From positions 16,620-80,619 of the forward strand of contig DXYV01000011.1 in assembly GCA_019415645.1 (NCBI GenBank): DNA of 64,000 bases, written 5' to 3'. A program made the position numbers and the translations under genes. This DNA is from Clostridiales bacterium (lineage in GTDB: Bacteria > Bacillota > Clostridia > Oscillospirales > Oscillospiraceae). The notes below the pieces were generated by a model. That model saw nothing but the letters and a program-made list of their open reading frames with translations. It made no database searches and was not told where the DNA came from. Shown piece after piece: positions 41,635 through 49,796 of the stretch (position 1 is its first letter; each line of letters starts with the position of its first letter).

Positions 41635-41970
41635 ATGGACTTTGAACTGAGCCGTTTGTTTCAGAAATCCGACCTGATTCCGGTGGTGGTTCAGGATGCG
41701 GAGACCAAGGATATTCTGATGGTTGGATTTACCAACCAGGAGGCGGTGGAGCTGACGCTGCGCACCAAGACCGCCTGGTTTTGGAGCCGCAGCCGGCAGG
41801 AGCTGTGGAACAAGGGCGGCACGTCGGGAAACTTTCTCCATGTCAAGAAAATCGTGACCGACTGCGACACGGATACTCTGCTCTATGTCTGTGTACCTGA
41901 TGGACCCACCTGCCACACCGGGGCGCGGTCCTGCTTTTTCAATTCGATTTGGGAGGAGAATCACCCATGA
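41635..41970 (+). CDS. hisI: Phosphoribosyl-AMP cyclohydrolase
   Basis: 111 aa. Zinc-dependent cyclohydrolase of the third step. LIPVVVQDAETKDILMVGF, TAWFWSRSRQELWNKGGTSG and CDTDTLLYVCVPDGPTCHTG carry the metal-binding Asp and Cys residues. It is a separate gene from hisE, unlike the fused HisIE of many bacteria, and overlaps it by 4 bp. Confidence 0.96.
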   Translation: MDFELSRLFQKSDLIPVVVQDAETKDILMVGFTNQEAVELTLRTKTAWFWSRSRQELWNKGGTSGNFLHVKKIVTDCDTDTLLYVCVPDGPTCHTGARSCFFNSIWEENHP

Positions 41971-42293
41971 ACGATACCTTACAGCGTCTGTATTCCGTAG
42001 TTTTGGACCGGAAGGCCCATCCCCAGGAGGGCTCTTACACCTGCTACCTGTTCGACAAGGGATTGGATAAGATCTTGAAGAAGGTGGGCGAGGAGAGCGC
42101 CGAAACCATCATCGCAGCCAAAAACGACAGCCAGAGCGACACGGTAGGGGAAATTTCCGACCTGATCTACCACCTGATGGTCATGATGGCAGAGAAGGAG
42201 ATTCCGCTGGAGGCGGTCCTGGACGAGTTAGACCGCCGGGCCCAGAAGATCGGCAACCTGAAGCAGTTCCATGTGACCGACCACGAGACCTGA
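41967..42293 (+). CDS. hisE: Phosphoribosyl-ATP pyrophosphohydrolase
   Basis: 108 aa MazG-fold enzyme of the second histidine step. GSYTCYLFDKGLDKILKKVG, EESAETIIAAKN and EISDLIYHLMVMM hold the acidic Mg2+ ligands. ATG 41967 overlaps the hisI stop and follows GGGAGGAGAA. Last gene of the operon; a terminator follows in 7 bp. hisC is absent here and sits at 58677-59738. Confidence 0.96.
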   Translation: MNDTLQRLYSVVLDRKAHPQEGSYTCYLFDKGLDKILKKVGEESAETIIAAKNDSQSDTVGEISDLIYHLMVMMAEKEIPLEAVLDELDRRAQKIGNLKQFHVTDHET

Positions 42294-42299
42294 ATCAAC

Positions 42300-42340
42300 G
42301 AGCGCTGTGTACTGGAGCGTACACAGCGCTCATTTTATTT
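42300..42340 (+). terminator. Terminator of the histidine operon
   Basis: 13-bp stem GAGCGCTGTGTAC / GTACACAGCGCTC (42300-42312, 42319-42331), then ATTTTATTT. Confidence 0.93.
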
Positions 42341-42352
42341 GGTACAGACAGG

Positions 42353-42952
42353 TTATGGGTCGTCGGATTCCTCCACCTCGACCTCGATGACCGGAGGATC
42401 GCTCTCGGCGGCCTGCTCTGCAGCACGGGTCAATTTGGAGATACGGTGGATGGCCCACAGGTCGGAGATACTTTCATAGAGGAGAATGACACCGATGACC
42501 TGAAGCAGGAGCCGGGCAAACAGCAGCGGGTTGAACACAACGATCAGACCAAGCACCAACACCGCCAGGTCCAGAAGAAAGGGAACCCACCACTTCGGAA
42601 AGGCCAGGGCCCGCAGCCGCCAGTCGCGGCGGAGGCTCAGCGCACCGTCCACCACGATGACAAAGCCCAAAATGATCGAGATGATGTCACTGATTCCGGT
42701 GGGCTGAATCAGCGCGTAGACACCAAAGCCGGCACAGATGATTCCGATGATCAGACCGATCCAGGAGCCGCCCTCCCGGCCGAAAAAGGCAATCACCTGA
42801 AACGCGCCGTAGGCCGTGAGCACGGCGGCGATAAGATAGCAGAGGATCAGATTGCTGGTGTCCGGCCAGAACAACAGGGCCACGCCCAGCACCAGATAGA
42901 GCAGGGAGGCCAGAATCAGGCTCCACTTCACGGAACGAAGCGCTTCTCGCAT
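42353..42952 (-). CDS. DUF308 (HdeD-like) membrane protein
   Basis: 199 aa with about six transmembrane segments in pairs separated by short loops, typical of DUF308: WSLILASLLYLVLGVALLFW, LIGIICAGFGVYAL and IILGFVIVVDGALSLRRDW. An acidic C-terminal tail ends in DDP. Distant relatives include E. coli HdeD, linked to acid resistance, but function in Firmicutes is unknown. ATG 42952 has AAAGGAGG upstream; earlier in-frame codons contain the promoter. Confidence 0.87.
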   Translation of the reverse strand: MREALRSVKWSLILASLLYLVLGVALLFWPDTSNLILCYLIAAVLTAYGAFQVIAFFGREGGSWIGLIIGIICAGFGVYALIQPTGISDIISIILGFVIVVDGALSLRRDWRLRALAFPKWWVPFLLDLAVLVLGLIVVFNPLLFARLLLQVIGVILLYESISDLWAIHRISKLTRAAEQAAESDPPVIEVEVEESDDP

Positions 42953-42983
42953 GGGAAGGTTCCTCCTTTCGGCGTTCGCCTTC

Positions 42984-43012
42984 ATTATAGCCGATTGGAA
43001 GAAAAAAGTCAT
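42984..43012 (-). promoter_or_regulatory. Promoter of the DUF308 gene
   Basis: Minus strand: ATGACT (43007-43012), 17 bp, TATAAT (42984-42989). Confidence 0.72.
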
Positions 43013-43036
43013 GTGACAAATCCGATAAAATGTAAC

Positions 43037-43062
43037 AACGGACCGGAAGATCCGGTCCGTTG
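43037..43062 (-). terminator. Hairpin after the thioesterase gene
   Basis: CAACGGACCGGA pairs with TCCGGTCCGTTG, with a 2-4 base loop, just past the stop of the minus-strand thioesterase gene. The following GTTACATTTTAT is only moderately T-rich. Confidence 0.65.
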
Positions 43063-43065
43063 GGG

Positions 43066-43458
43066 TCAGCCGAGCTTGGCCTGCGTCTTGGCCAGAAATT
43101 TGGAGGGCGTAATGACAAAGCGTTCATGGGTGCCCTGACCGATCTGACCGGCCTCGTCATAAGCGGTGACGGAAAAAATGAGCTTGCGGCCCTCTACGGC
43201 GGTGAGTTCAGCCTCGGCCCACACCTTCATTCCGATGGGGGTGGCCGCATCGTGGCTGATATCCAGATGGGTGCCCACGGTGCCCTGGTCTTCTTCCAGC
43301 TGAGCCTGCACGGCGTTGACGGCGGCGCCCTCCATCAGGGCGATCATATACGGAGTGGCAAATACGGGCAGCAGGCCGCTGCCCACCGCGGCGGCGGTAT
43401 TCTCCTGCGTGACAACGGTCTCAGCGCGGCCCTTCAGGCCGACGGACATAGATGACAT
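43066..43458 (-). CDS. FlK-like hotdog-fold thioesterase
   Basis: 130 aa. VGSGLLPVFATPYMIALMEGAA followed by GTVGTHLDISHDAATPIGM matches the family around fluoroacetyl-CoA thioesterase FlK, with the conserved Thr/Ser, Glu (LMEGA) and His (HLDISH) positions of the active site. The substrate is probably an acyl-CoA; the resemblance does not imply fluoroacetate resistance. AAGGAGG precedes the ATG. It has its own promoter and terminator. Confidence 0.85.
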   Translation of the reverse strand: MSSMSVGLKGRAETVVTQENTAAAVGSGLLPVFATPYMIALMEGAAVNAVQAQLEEDQGTVGTHLDISHDAATPIGMKVWAEAELTAVEGRKLIFSVTAYDEAGQIGQGTHERFVITPSKFLAKTQAKLG

Positions 43459-43499
43459 CGAACGTTCCTCCTTAAGAATCGGTTTTTGGGGACGGAATC

Positions 43500-43528
43500 A
43501 GTTTACTCCATCCCGGCGTATTTGGCAA
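43500..43528 (-). promoter_or_regulatory. Promoter of the thioesterase gene
   Basis: Minus strand: TTGCCA (43523-43528), 17 bp, TAAACT (43500-43505). It lies between the gene and the pot terminator. Confidence 0.65.
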
Positions 43529-43560
43529 GAAAAACAGGAGGCGTCCGCCGGACGCCTCCT
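43527..43560 (-). terminator. Terminator of the potABCD operon
   Basis: 11-bp stem AGGAGGCGTCC / GGACGCCTCCT (43536-43546, 43550-43560), followed on the minus strand by GTTTTTCTTG. Confidence 0.9.
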
Positions 43561-43567
43561 GTTCGGA

Positions 43568-44707
43568 TCAGCTTCCCAGCTGAATCCACAGATCGTTATA
43601 CAGCGTGCGAATCTCCTGCGGGAGCACCAGATAGGATTCGCAGCGGTCCAGCACCTCCTGGGGAGCGGCCATGATCTCATACAGCTCCATATCCAGGGGC
43701 TCGCCGTACTGCTCCTCGTACCACGTGGGGTACATCTCCAGGGCCTCCTCGTTGGGGGAGGCATACCAGATGTAATCCATATTGCGCAGGTTGGCCTCAG
43801 TAGAGGCGATAAAATTGATCCACTCGTGGGCCTCGTCCACGTTTTTGGCGTTCTTCAGGATGCACATGGCATCCACGAACCAGTTGGAGCCCTCCTCGGG
43901 CACCACATAGGCCAGGTTTTCGTTGTTCTCCAGCATGGTCAGGTAGTCGCCGGCATAGTAGGTAGCGATGGCGATGTTATTGCCCTCCATAAGCTGGAAG
44001 ATCTCGTCCATGCCTTTTCCCTGATAGACTCCCTGGCTCCAGGCGTCAGCGATGAGCTGATAGGCCTCGCGGATCTCATCCTCATTGGTGGTGTTCACCG
44101 AGTAGCCCAGGTACTTCAGAGCGATGCCGAAGGCGTCCCGGGAGTTGTCGATGAGCAGGACGTTCCCGGCGGCGGTGTCGTCAAACATAGCGCTCCAGCT
44201 GGTAATGGGCTCGTCCACCATAGTAGTGTTGTAGATAATACCCAGGGTGCCCCAGGTATAGGGAACCGTGTAGAGATTCTCCGGGTCGTAGGACAGGTTT
44301 TTGAACCGGTCGGCGATCTTCTCGAAATTGGGAATCTTGGAGTAGTCCAGTGTCTGGAGCATATCCTCCTCGATGAGCTGAGAGATCATATAGTCAGAGG
44401 GGACAATGACATCCGGCGTGATAGCGCCCTGGCTGAGCAGGGAGTAGAGTTCCTCGTTGCTGGGTACGGTCTCATAGTGGACCGTGATGCCGGTCTGCTC
44501 CTCAAATTCGTCAATGAGCGTTTCGTCGATATACTCGCCCCAGCTGTAAACATAGACCTCCCGCTGGCCCTGGTTGTTGTCGGTGGCGGCCGTGCTGCCG
44601 GTCGCATTGGGGTCGCTTGAGGTGTCCACCCGCTCCACAGAGCAGCCGGTCAGGCACAGGCCGGCAGCCAGTGCGCAGGTGAGCGTCAGGGCAACGATTT
44701 TTTTCAA
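43568..44707 (-). CDS. potD: Spermidine/putrescine ABC transporter, substrate-binding lipoprotein
   Basis: 379 aa. The TTG at 44705-44707 is taken as start because GGAGG lies 9 bp upstream and the product then begins with a clean lipoprotein signal (KKIVALTLTCALAAGLCLTGC). The mature protein is a PotD/PotF-type periplasmic-binding fold: YVYSWGEYIDETLIDEFEEQ, VPSDYMISQLIEEDMLQ, VPYTWGTLGIIYN and WFVDAMCILKNAKN. It delivers polyamines to PotBC. Last gene of potABCD. Confidence 0.94.
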   Translation of the reverse strand: MKKIVALTLTCALAAGLCLTGCSVERVDTSSDPNATGSTAATDNNQGQREVYVYSWGEYIDETLIDEFEEQTGITVHYETVPSNEELYSLLSQGAITPDVIVPSDYMISQLIEEDMLQTLDYSKIPNFEKIADRFKNLSYDPENLYTVPYTWGTLGIIYNTTMVDEPITSWSAMFDDTAAGNVLLIDNSRDAFGIALKYLGYSVNTTNEDEIREAYQLIADAWSQGVYQGKGMDEIFQLMEGNNIAIATYYAGDYLTMLENNENLAYVVPEEGSNWFVDAMCILKNAKNVDEAHEWINFIASTEANLRNMDYIWYASPNEEALEMYPTWYEEQYGEPLDMELYEIMAAPQEVLDRCESYLVLPQEIRTLYNDLWIQLGS

Positions 44708-44819
44708 TTGATCATTCCTCCAGTTTTTCACAATAAAATATTATCTTCAGGCCAGTGGCCGAAAGAACGAAAAAGGACAAAAAATCCGTTTGCCGGAAAG
44801 GCGGTACCTTTTCGGCGAA

Positions 44820-45701
44820 TTAGTATTGCCGTTTTGCTTCCGCTTTGGCGATGCGTGCCTCCCGGATGTTGTTGATGGCCAGCAGGGCCAGCACCACCAC
44901 GAACAACAGGGTGGATACGGCATTGATTTCCGGGGAGATGCGCCGGCGGGCCATGGAGTAGATCTCCCGGGCCAGGGTGGAGGCGGAAGAGCCACCGGTG
45001 AAGTAAGAGATGACGAAGTCGTCCACGCTCATGGTAAAGGCGATGAGCGCGCCGGAGATGATGCCCGGCTTGATCTCGGGCAGAATCACCTTGAAGAAGG
45101 CCTGCATCCAGGTGCAGCCGAGGTCCCGGGCCGCATCCACCAGGTTGCGGTCCATCTGCCGCAGCTTGGGGCCCACGGACAGAATGACATAGGGGACGTT
45201 GAAGGTGATATGGGCGATGAGCATCGTGCCAAAGCCCAGGGACAGCTCCGGGAAAGTGATGCGGTACACGGTGCCGAACAGATTCAGGGTGACCTGGTAG
45301 TTGGCGGCAAACTCGTTCCAGAAGCCGAACACCGCCACGAACAGCAGGCACAGGGACACGCCAGTGACGATGTCCGCGTTGGTCATGGGGATGTTGTTTA
45401 CCGCCATCAGGGCGGAGCGGGTGCGCCGGCGCATGGAATAGAAGCCAATCGAGGCAAAGGTGCCGATCACCGTGGCGATCACCGTGGCCAGGATAGATAC
45501 CAACAGGGTGGTGTATACGCTCTGCATGATGGAGCGGTCCTGGAACAGCGCCTCATACCAGCGCAGGGAGAAGCCCTGCCACACCACGCTGCTGTTGCCG
45601 GCATTGAAGGAAAAGATAATAAGCAGGAAGATCGGGGCATATAAAAACAGGAATACCAGGGCCATGAACAGCCGGCTTCCCACACGGTGCTGCTTCTTCA
45701 T
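44820..45701 (-). CDS. potC: Spermidine/putrescine ABC transporter permease PotC
   Basis: 293 aa, six transmembrane helices. The first helix is at ~12-32, and the EAA loop is DAARDLGCTWMQAFFKVILPEI. FNAGNSSVVWQGFSLRWYEAL and SVDDFVISYFTGG are typical of PotC. ATG 45701 overlaps the potB stop. The 16 in-frame codons further upstream are part of potB. Confidence 0.94.
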   Translation of the reverse strand: MKKQHRVGSRLFMALVFLFLYAPIFLLIIFSFNAGNSSVVWQGFSLRWYEALFQDRSIMQSVYTTLLVSILATVIATVIGTFASIGFYSMRRRTRSALMAVNNIPMTNADIVTGVSLCLLFVAVFGFWNEFAANYQVTLNLFGTVYRITFPELSLGFGTMLIAHITFNVPYVILSVGPKLRQMDRNLVDAARDLGCTWMQAFFKVILPEIKPGIISGALIAFTMSVDDFVISYFTGGSSASTLAREIYSMARRRISPEINAVSTLLFVVVLALLAINNIREARIAKAEAKRQY

Positions 45702-46552
45702 AGCATCACCGCCTGTTCTTCCCCTTCGCCGAAGCGATTCATGATCCACATGCAGATGATGACAATGATCATCATGACCAGAGCGATGGCGGACCCCAGG
45801 TGGGGGTTATAGGCCCCGCCCAGGAACTGCAGTTCGATGAGGTCGCCCAGCATCATGTGGGTGCCGCCGCCCAGCAGGCGGGAGATGGCAAAGGTAGACA
45901 CGGCCGGGACAAACACCATGGTGATGCCGGACAAAATGCCAGGCAGAGACAGGGGAAAAATCACCTTGCGAAATACGTTGGCGGAGTTGGCGCCCAGGTC
46001 TTGGGCCGCCTCCAGCAGGGAGCGATCCAGCTTGACGATCACCGAGTAGATGGGCAGAATCATGAAGGGCAGATAGTTGTACACCATGCCCAGCACCACC
46101 GCCCCCTGGGTGCGAATCATACGGAAATACTCGATATCCGTACCGAAAATGCGGTTGATGAGATCGAACAGACCAATGGCGTCAAAGAACTGGTTGAGCA
46201 GGCCGTTGTTCTCCAGAATCGCCATCCAGGAGTAAGTGCGCAGCAGGAAGTTGATCCACATGGGCAGCATGATGAGCACTGTGGCGATGCGCTGGAAGCC
46301 GGGGCCCTCCTTGGCCATCATATAAGAGAGGGGATAGCCGATGAGCAGGCAGATGATGGTGGCGATGACAGCCAGCTGGAAGGAGCGGGTAAAGATAGAC
46401 ACATAGGTGTCCATACCGGCGAAGTTGGCCAGTGTAGGATCGAAGGAGGCGGTAGTAAAGGCATAGATCACCACCACGATGATGGGAGCCACCACGAACA
46501 GAGCCATCCACACCACATAGGGCAGGGCGAGGAAAGAGCGCTTATTCTTCAT
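45698..46552 (-). CDS. potB: Spermidine/putrescine ABC transporter permease PotB
   Basis: 284 aa, six transmembrane helices. LPMWINFLLRTYSWMAILEN, YNYLPFMILPIYSVIVKLDRS and the EAA loop EAAQDLGANSANVFRKVIFP are PotB hallmarks. It pairs with PotC as the channel. Start ATG 46552 overlaps the end of potA by 11 bp; PotA and PotB are translationally coupled. Confidence 0.94.
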   Translation of the reverse strand: MKNKRSFLALPYVVWMALFVVAPIIVVVIYAFTTASFDPTLANFAGMDTYVSIFTRSFQLAVIATIICLLIGYPLSYMMAKEGPGFQRIATVLIMLPMWINFLLRTYSWMAILENNGLLNQFFDAIGLFDLINRIFGTDIEYFRMIRTQGAVVLGMVYNYLPFMILPIYSVIVKLDRSLLEAAQDLGANSANVFRKVIFPLSLPGILSGITMVFVPAVSTFAISRLLGGGTHMMLGDLIELQFLGGAYNPHLGSAIALVMMIIVIICMWIMNRFGEGEEQAVML

Positions 46553-47729
46553 GGCTCTCTTCCTCCTCGGGGACGTAGTCCACATCGCCGATCTCGTCAT
46601 ACTCCTCCGAGTAGGAGGAGTAGTCGCCGAACATGCCGGAGTACTGGCTCTTTTTCATGACATGGATGCCGTCGGGGTCGATCTTGATGCCGATATTGCT
46701 GCCCACCGGGCAGTAGTCGGTGGTCTGAATCAGCCACTTGAAGCCGTAGAAGTCCACGATGGTGTCATAGTGGACGCCCTTGAAGGTGACAGAGGTAACG
46801 GTGCCCTTGAGCTGACCGCTGCCTTCGTCCACGATGTCCACATCCTCGGGCCGGATGACCACGTCAACCGGTTCGTCCTTCGCAAAGCCCTTGTCCAGGC
46901 ACTGGAATTTCCGGTTGAAGATCTCCACCACCCCGTCGGCACGCATGATGCCGTCCAGAATGTTGGACTCGCCGATAAAATCGGCCACAAAAGCGTTTTT
47001 GGGTTCGTTATAGATGTCCTCCGGGGTACCGATCTGCTGGATCTTCCCCTGGTCCATGACCACCACCGTGTCGCTCATGGCCAGGGCTTCCTCCTGGTCA
47101 TGGGTGACATAGATAAAGGTGATTCCCATTTCCTGCTGGATACGCTTGAGCTCGTTCTGCATATCCTTGCGCAGACGCATGTCCAGCGCGCCCAGGGGCT
47201 CGTCCAGCAGAAGCACCTTGGGCCGGTTGACCAGTGCGCGGGCAATGGCCACCCGCTGCTGCTGGCCGCCGGACAGAGCGGAGACCGGGCGCTTTTCGAA
47301 ACCGGAGAGGTTGACGATCTCCAGCATTTCCATGACCCGGCTGTGAATCTCCTGCTTGGAGAGCTTGACCTTGGTGGTCCGCTTTTTCCCGTCTGTTTCC
47401 GTCTCTTGGGTCTTGGGAATGCGCAGGCCGAAGGCCACATTCTCAAATACGTTCAGATGAGGGAACAGGGCATACTTCTGGAACACCGTGTTGACAGCCC
47501 GTTTGTGGGGGGGGACATCATTAATCCTCACGCCGTCAAAAAACACGTCCCCCGAGGTTGGCGTCTGAAAACCACCGATGATTCGCAGCGTGGTGGTCTT
47601 CCCGCACCCACTGGGGCCGAGCAGCGTGAGGAATTCATGATCGTTGATATAGAGATTCAAATGGTCCAGAATGACCTCGTCGTCAAAGGTCATGACCAAA
47701 TCCGTCAAACGGATCAATTCTTTGGACAT
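46542..47729 (-). CDS. potA: Spermidine/putrescine ABC transporter ATPase PotA
   Basis: 395 aa. Walker A GPSGCGKTT near 38-46, Q-loop TVFQKYALFPHLNVFENV, signature LSGGQQQRVAIARAL, Walker B VLLLDEPLGALD, switch His VTHDQEEALAMSD, and a C-terminal TOBE regulatory domain (VVIRPEDVDIVDEG). An insertion with KKRTTKVKLSKQEIHS lies in the helical domain. The C-terminus is a Glu/Asp/Ser/Tyr-rich tail. GGAGGAGG precedes the ATG. Confidence 0.95.
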   Translation of the reverse strand: MSKELIRLTDLVMTFDDEVILDHLNLYINDHEFLTLLGPSGCGKTTTLRIIGGFQTPTSGDVFFDGVRINDVPPHKRAVNTVFQKYALFPHLNVFENVAFGLRIPKTQETETDGKKRTTKVKLSKQEIHSRVMEMLEIVNLSGFEKRPVSALSGGQQQRVAIARALVNRPKVLLLDEPLGALDMRLRKDMQNELKRIQQEMGITFIYVTHDQEEALAMSDTVVVMDQGKIQQIGTPEDIYNEPKNAFVADFIGESNILDGIMRADGVVEIFNRKFQCLDKGFAKDEPVDVVIRPEDVDIVDEGSGQLKGTVTSVTFKGVHYDTIVDFYGFKWLIQTTDYCPVGSNIGIKIDPDGIHVMKKSQYSGMFGDYSSYSEEYDEIGDVDYVPEEEESHEE

Positions 47730-47801
47730 TTATCCTCCTCCTCTCTGTTGATGGCCGCCGGAGCAGCCGCTTCTTCCGAACCGGGAAAGATAGCAAGCTA
47801 C

Positions 47802-47830
47802 AATATATAATGGAACGCGACAAAAGTCAA
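47802..47830 (-). promoter_or_regulatory. Promoter of potABCD
   Basis: Minus strand: TTGACT (47825-47830), 17 bp, TATATT (47802-47807). It starts within the end of the pseudouridine synthase transcript region; no terminator separates the two genes. Confidence 0.75.
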
Positions 47831-47836
47831 TGAAAT

Positions 47837-48838
47837 TTACGCATTTCTTTCCTTGCTTTTTCCAAAAACTTTTTCCGCCGCGTCCGGGAAATATTCCGTG
47901 ACAAAATCCACCTGGTTCACGGTCCAGACTTTTCCGTTGAGGGGGGCCAGAATCCCGGCGTCGGTGGTGAAGCGGAAGGCCAGCTTGTAGGAGTAGAGAG
48001 CCTGGTAGCTGCGGCCATACCGCTTGTTGTCCTTCTCCCGGCCGTACTTGCCGTCGCCCAGCAGGGGGTGGCCGGCGTCGGCAAACTGGGCGCGGATCTG
48101 GTGGGTGCGTCCGGTGATCAGGTCGCACTCCACCAGGGATAGCCCGCCCCGGACCGCCAGGGTCTGGTACTGTGTGACGGCAGTCTTGCCGCCGGGGACC
48201 GGCTTGTGGTAGACTTTGACCTGCGCGCGCTCCTCGTCCTTGACCAGATAGCTGGTGAGGGTCCCGGAGGCCGGAGACATGGCGCCGTGGAGGAGACAGA
48301 GATAGTATTTCTCGATCTCCCGGTCCTTTACCTTTTGATTCATAATGCGCAGAGTCTCCGCATTCTTGGCCGCGATGACGATGCCGCCGGTGTTGCGGTC
48401 GATTCGATTGCACAGGGCGGGGGCAAAGGAATTCTCCCAATAAGGGGACCACTCCTTCTTTTGATAGAGGTAAGCCTGGATATGGGTGATGAGGGTGTTG
48501 ACCCGCTCCTTATCGTCCGGATGGACCACCATGCCGGGACGCTTGTTGAGCAGCATGAGATTCTCGTCCTCATACAGAATGTCCAGCTGGGGCTTGAAGA
48601 CCGAGAGAAAGGCATTTTCCCGGTTGGGGGTTTCAAAAAACTCGTCGTTGATGTATAATTGAAGTACGTCGCCCACGGCCAGACGGGTATCCCGCTTGGC
48701 CCCCTTCCCGTTGAGCTTGACCCGCTTGAGCCGGATGTACTTCTGGGCCAGCGGGGCGGGGAGCAGGGGAAGGGTCTTGGACAGCCAGCGGTCCAGCCGC
48801 TGTCCGGCGTCGTTTTTTCCGATGGTGAATTCCTTCAT
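47837..48838 (-). CDS. RluC/RluD-family 23S rRNA pseudouridine synthase
   Basis: 333 aa. An N-terminal S4 RNA-binding domain (DAGQRLDRWLSKTLPLL, IRLKRVKLNGK) is followed by the catalytic domain with NRIDRNTGGIVIAAKN, where the Asp is the nucleophile. HPDDKERVNTLI and LITGRTHQIRAQFADAGHPLLGDGKYG complete the family pattern. ATG 48838 follows GGGAGG. It isomerises uridines in structured RNA, most likely large-subunit rRNA; the exact site cannot be read from sequence. Confidence 0.93.
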   Translation of the reverse strand: MKEFTIGKNDAGQRLDRWLSKTLPLLPAPLAQKYIRLKRVKLNGKGAKRDTRLAVGDVLQLYINDEFFETPNRENAFLSVFKPQLDILYEDENLMLLNKRPGMVVHPDDKERVNTLITHIQAYLYQKKEWSPYWENSFAPALCNRIDRNTGGIVIAAKNAETLRIMNQKVKDREIEKYYLCLLHGAMSPASGTLTSYLVKDEERAQVKVYHKPVPGGKTAVTQYQTLAVRGGLSLVECDLITGRTHQIRAQFADAGHPLLGDGKYGREKDNKRYGRSYQALYSYKLAFRFTTDAGILAPLNGKVWTVNQVDFVTEYFPDAAEKVFGKSKERNA

Positions 48839-48938
48839 AGGGGACCTCCCGGATGCAAAAATAGTTTGGTTTGGACCATCATACCACAAAATACGTCCCG
48901 CGCCTACAAAAATTCGTGGGAAAAATCGGAGAAAGTAT

Positions 48939-48967
48939 TTGACATTGGACGAGAGATTGAGTATAAT
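48939..48967 (+). promoter_or_regulatory. Promoter of yceD-rpmF
   Basis: Perfect TTGACA (48939-48944), 17 bp, perfect TATAAT (48962-48967). Confidence 0.92.
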
Positions 48968-48996
48968 ACCATTTGTGTCATTGTGCGAGGTGCTTC

Positions 48997-49491
48997 ATGA
49001 AACTGGATTTGAAAAAGATCGTACAGGCGCCGGGCGCCAGTGTATCCTTTGATTATCCGCTGGATCTGAGCCAGTTTGAATGGAACGGCCCGTCGCCGCT
49101 CCGGGAGCCGGTGGCCGTATCGGGAACGGTGCGGAATATGGCCGGCGCGCTGGTGCTTCAGGCCGACATGACGGCACGTCTCTATCTCACCTGTGACCGC
49201 TGTGCCAAGCCCTACTCCAGGGAGAAGCAGGTCCATTACGAGACCCTTCTCGCCACTGAGCTGGAGAATGAAGAGAATGACGAGATCGTTCTCCTGCAGG
49301 ACGACCAGCTGGACCTGGACGAGCTGATGACCGATGTGTTTATCCTCGATCTGGACACAAAGAACCTCTGCAAAGAGGACTGTCAGGGTCTTTGCCCCGG
49401 ATGCGGCGCGGATCTGAATGTGGAACCCTGCCGCTGCAAAAAAGAGGTGGATCCCCGCCTGGCCGGATTGGCAAAGTTCTTTGACGAGTAA
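48997..49491 (+). CDS. YceD/DUF177 family protein
   Basis: 164 aa. ADMTARLYLTCDRCAKPYSR and the C-terminal LCKEDCQGLCPGCGADLN give the Cys pairs typical of DUF177. Proteins of this family are nearly always encoded before rpmF, as here, and are implicated in 23S rRNA or large-subunit maturation. ATG 48997 follows GAGGTG; the eight upstream in-frame codons lie beyond this site. rpmF starts 46 bp downstream. Confidence 0.93.
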   Translation: MKLDLKKIVQAPGASVSFDYPLDLSQFEWNGPSPLREPVAVSGTVRNMAGALVLQADMTARLYLTCDRCAKPYSREKQVHYETLLATELENEENDEIVLLQDDQLDLDELMTDVFILDLDTKNLCKEDCQGLCPGCGADLNVEPCRCKKEVDPRLAGLAKFFDE

Positions 49492-49537
49492 GGTACTCAA
49501 ATGTCTGTGGACATTGACCCATAAGGAGGTGTCAAAT

Positions 49538-49723
49538 ATGGCGGTCCCTAAGAGTAAAGTATCCAAGCAGCGTAGAAATAAGCGCCGTAGCTCCGTGTGG
49601 AAGCTGGAGACTCCCAGCCTGAACACCTGCCCCACTTGCGGCGCTGCGCGTCTGCCCCATCGTGCGTGCAAGAACTGCATGACCTACCATGGTCGCACCC
49701 TGACCATCAAGGCGGCGGAGTAA
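49538..49723 (+). CDS. rpmF: 50S ribosomal protein L32
   Basis: 61 aa. MAVPKSKVSKQRRNKRRS is the invariant start. This is the four-Cys, zinc-binding (C+) form with CPTCG and CKNC. TAAGGAGG precedes the ATG; a longer in-frame extension upstream is yceD-overlapping and not real. A terminator lies 27 bp after the stop. Confidence 0.97.
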   Translation: MAVPKSKVSKQRRNKRRSSVWKLETPSLNTCPTCGAARLPHRACKNCMTYHGRTLTIKAAE

Positions 49724-49749
49724 ATCCAATAGCTGATTGGCCCTCAGAA

Positions 49750-49784
49750 GGGGAGGTTTTCCAAAACCTCCCCTTTCTTTTTGC
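49750..49784 (+). terminator. Terminator of yceD-rpmF
   Basis: 11-bp stem GGGGAGGTTTT / AAAACCTCCCC (49750-49760, 49763-49773), loop CC, then TTTCTTTTTT. Confidence 0.93.
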
Positions 49785-49796
49785 GCATTTCTTTGT

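Noticed and set aside
44705..44731. GTG at 44731 as the potD start
   Set aside because: That start would place the ribosome binding site GGAGG inside the coding region and lengthen the signal peptide; TTG 44707 is correctly spaced and gives a standard lipoprotein signal.
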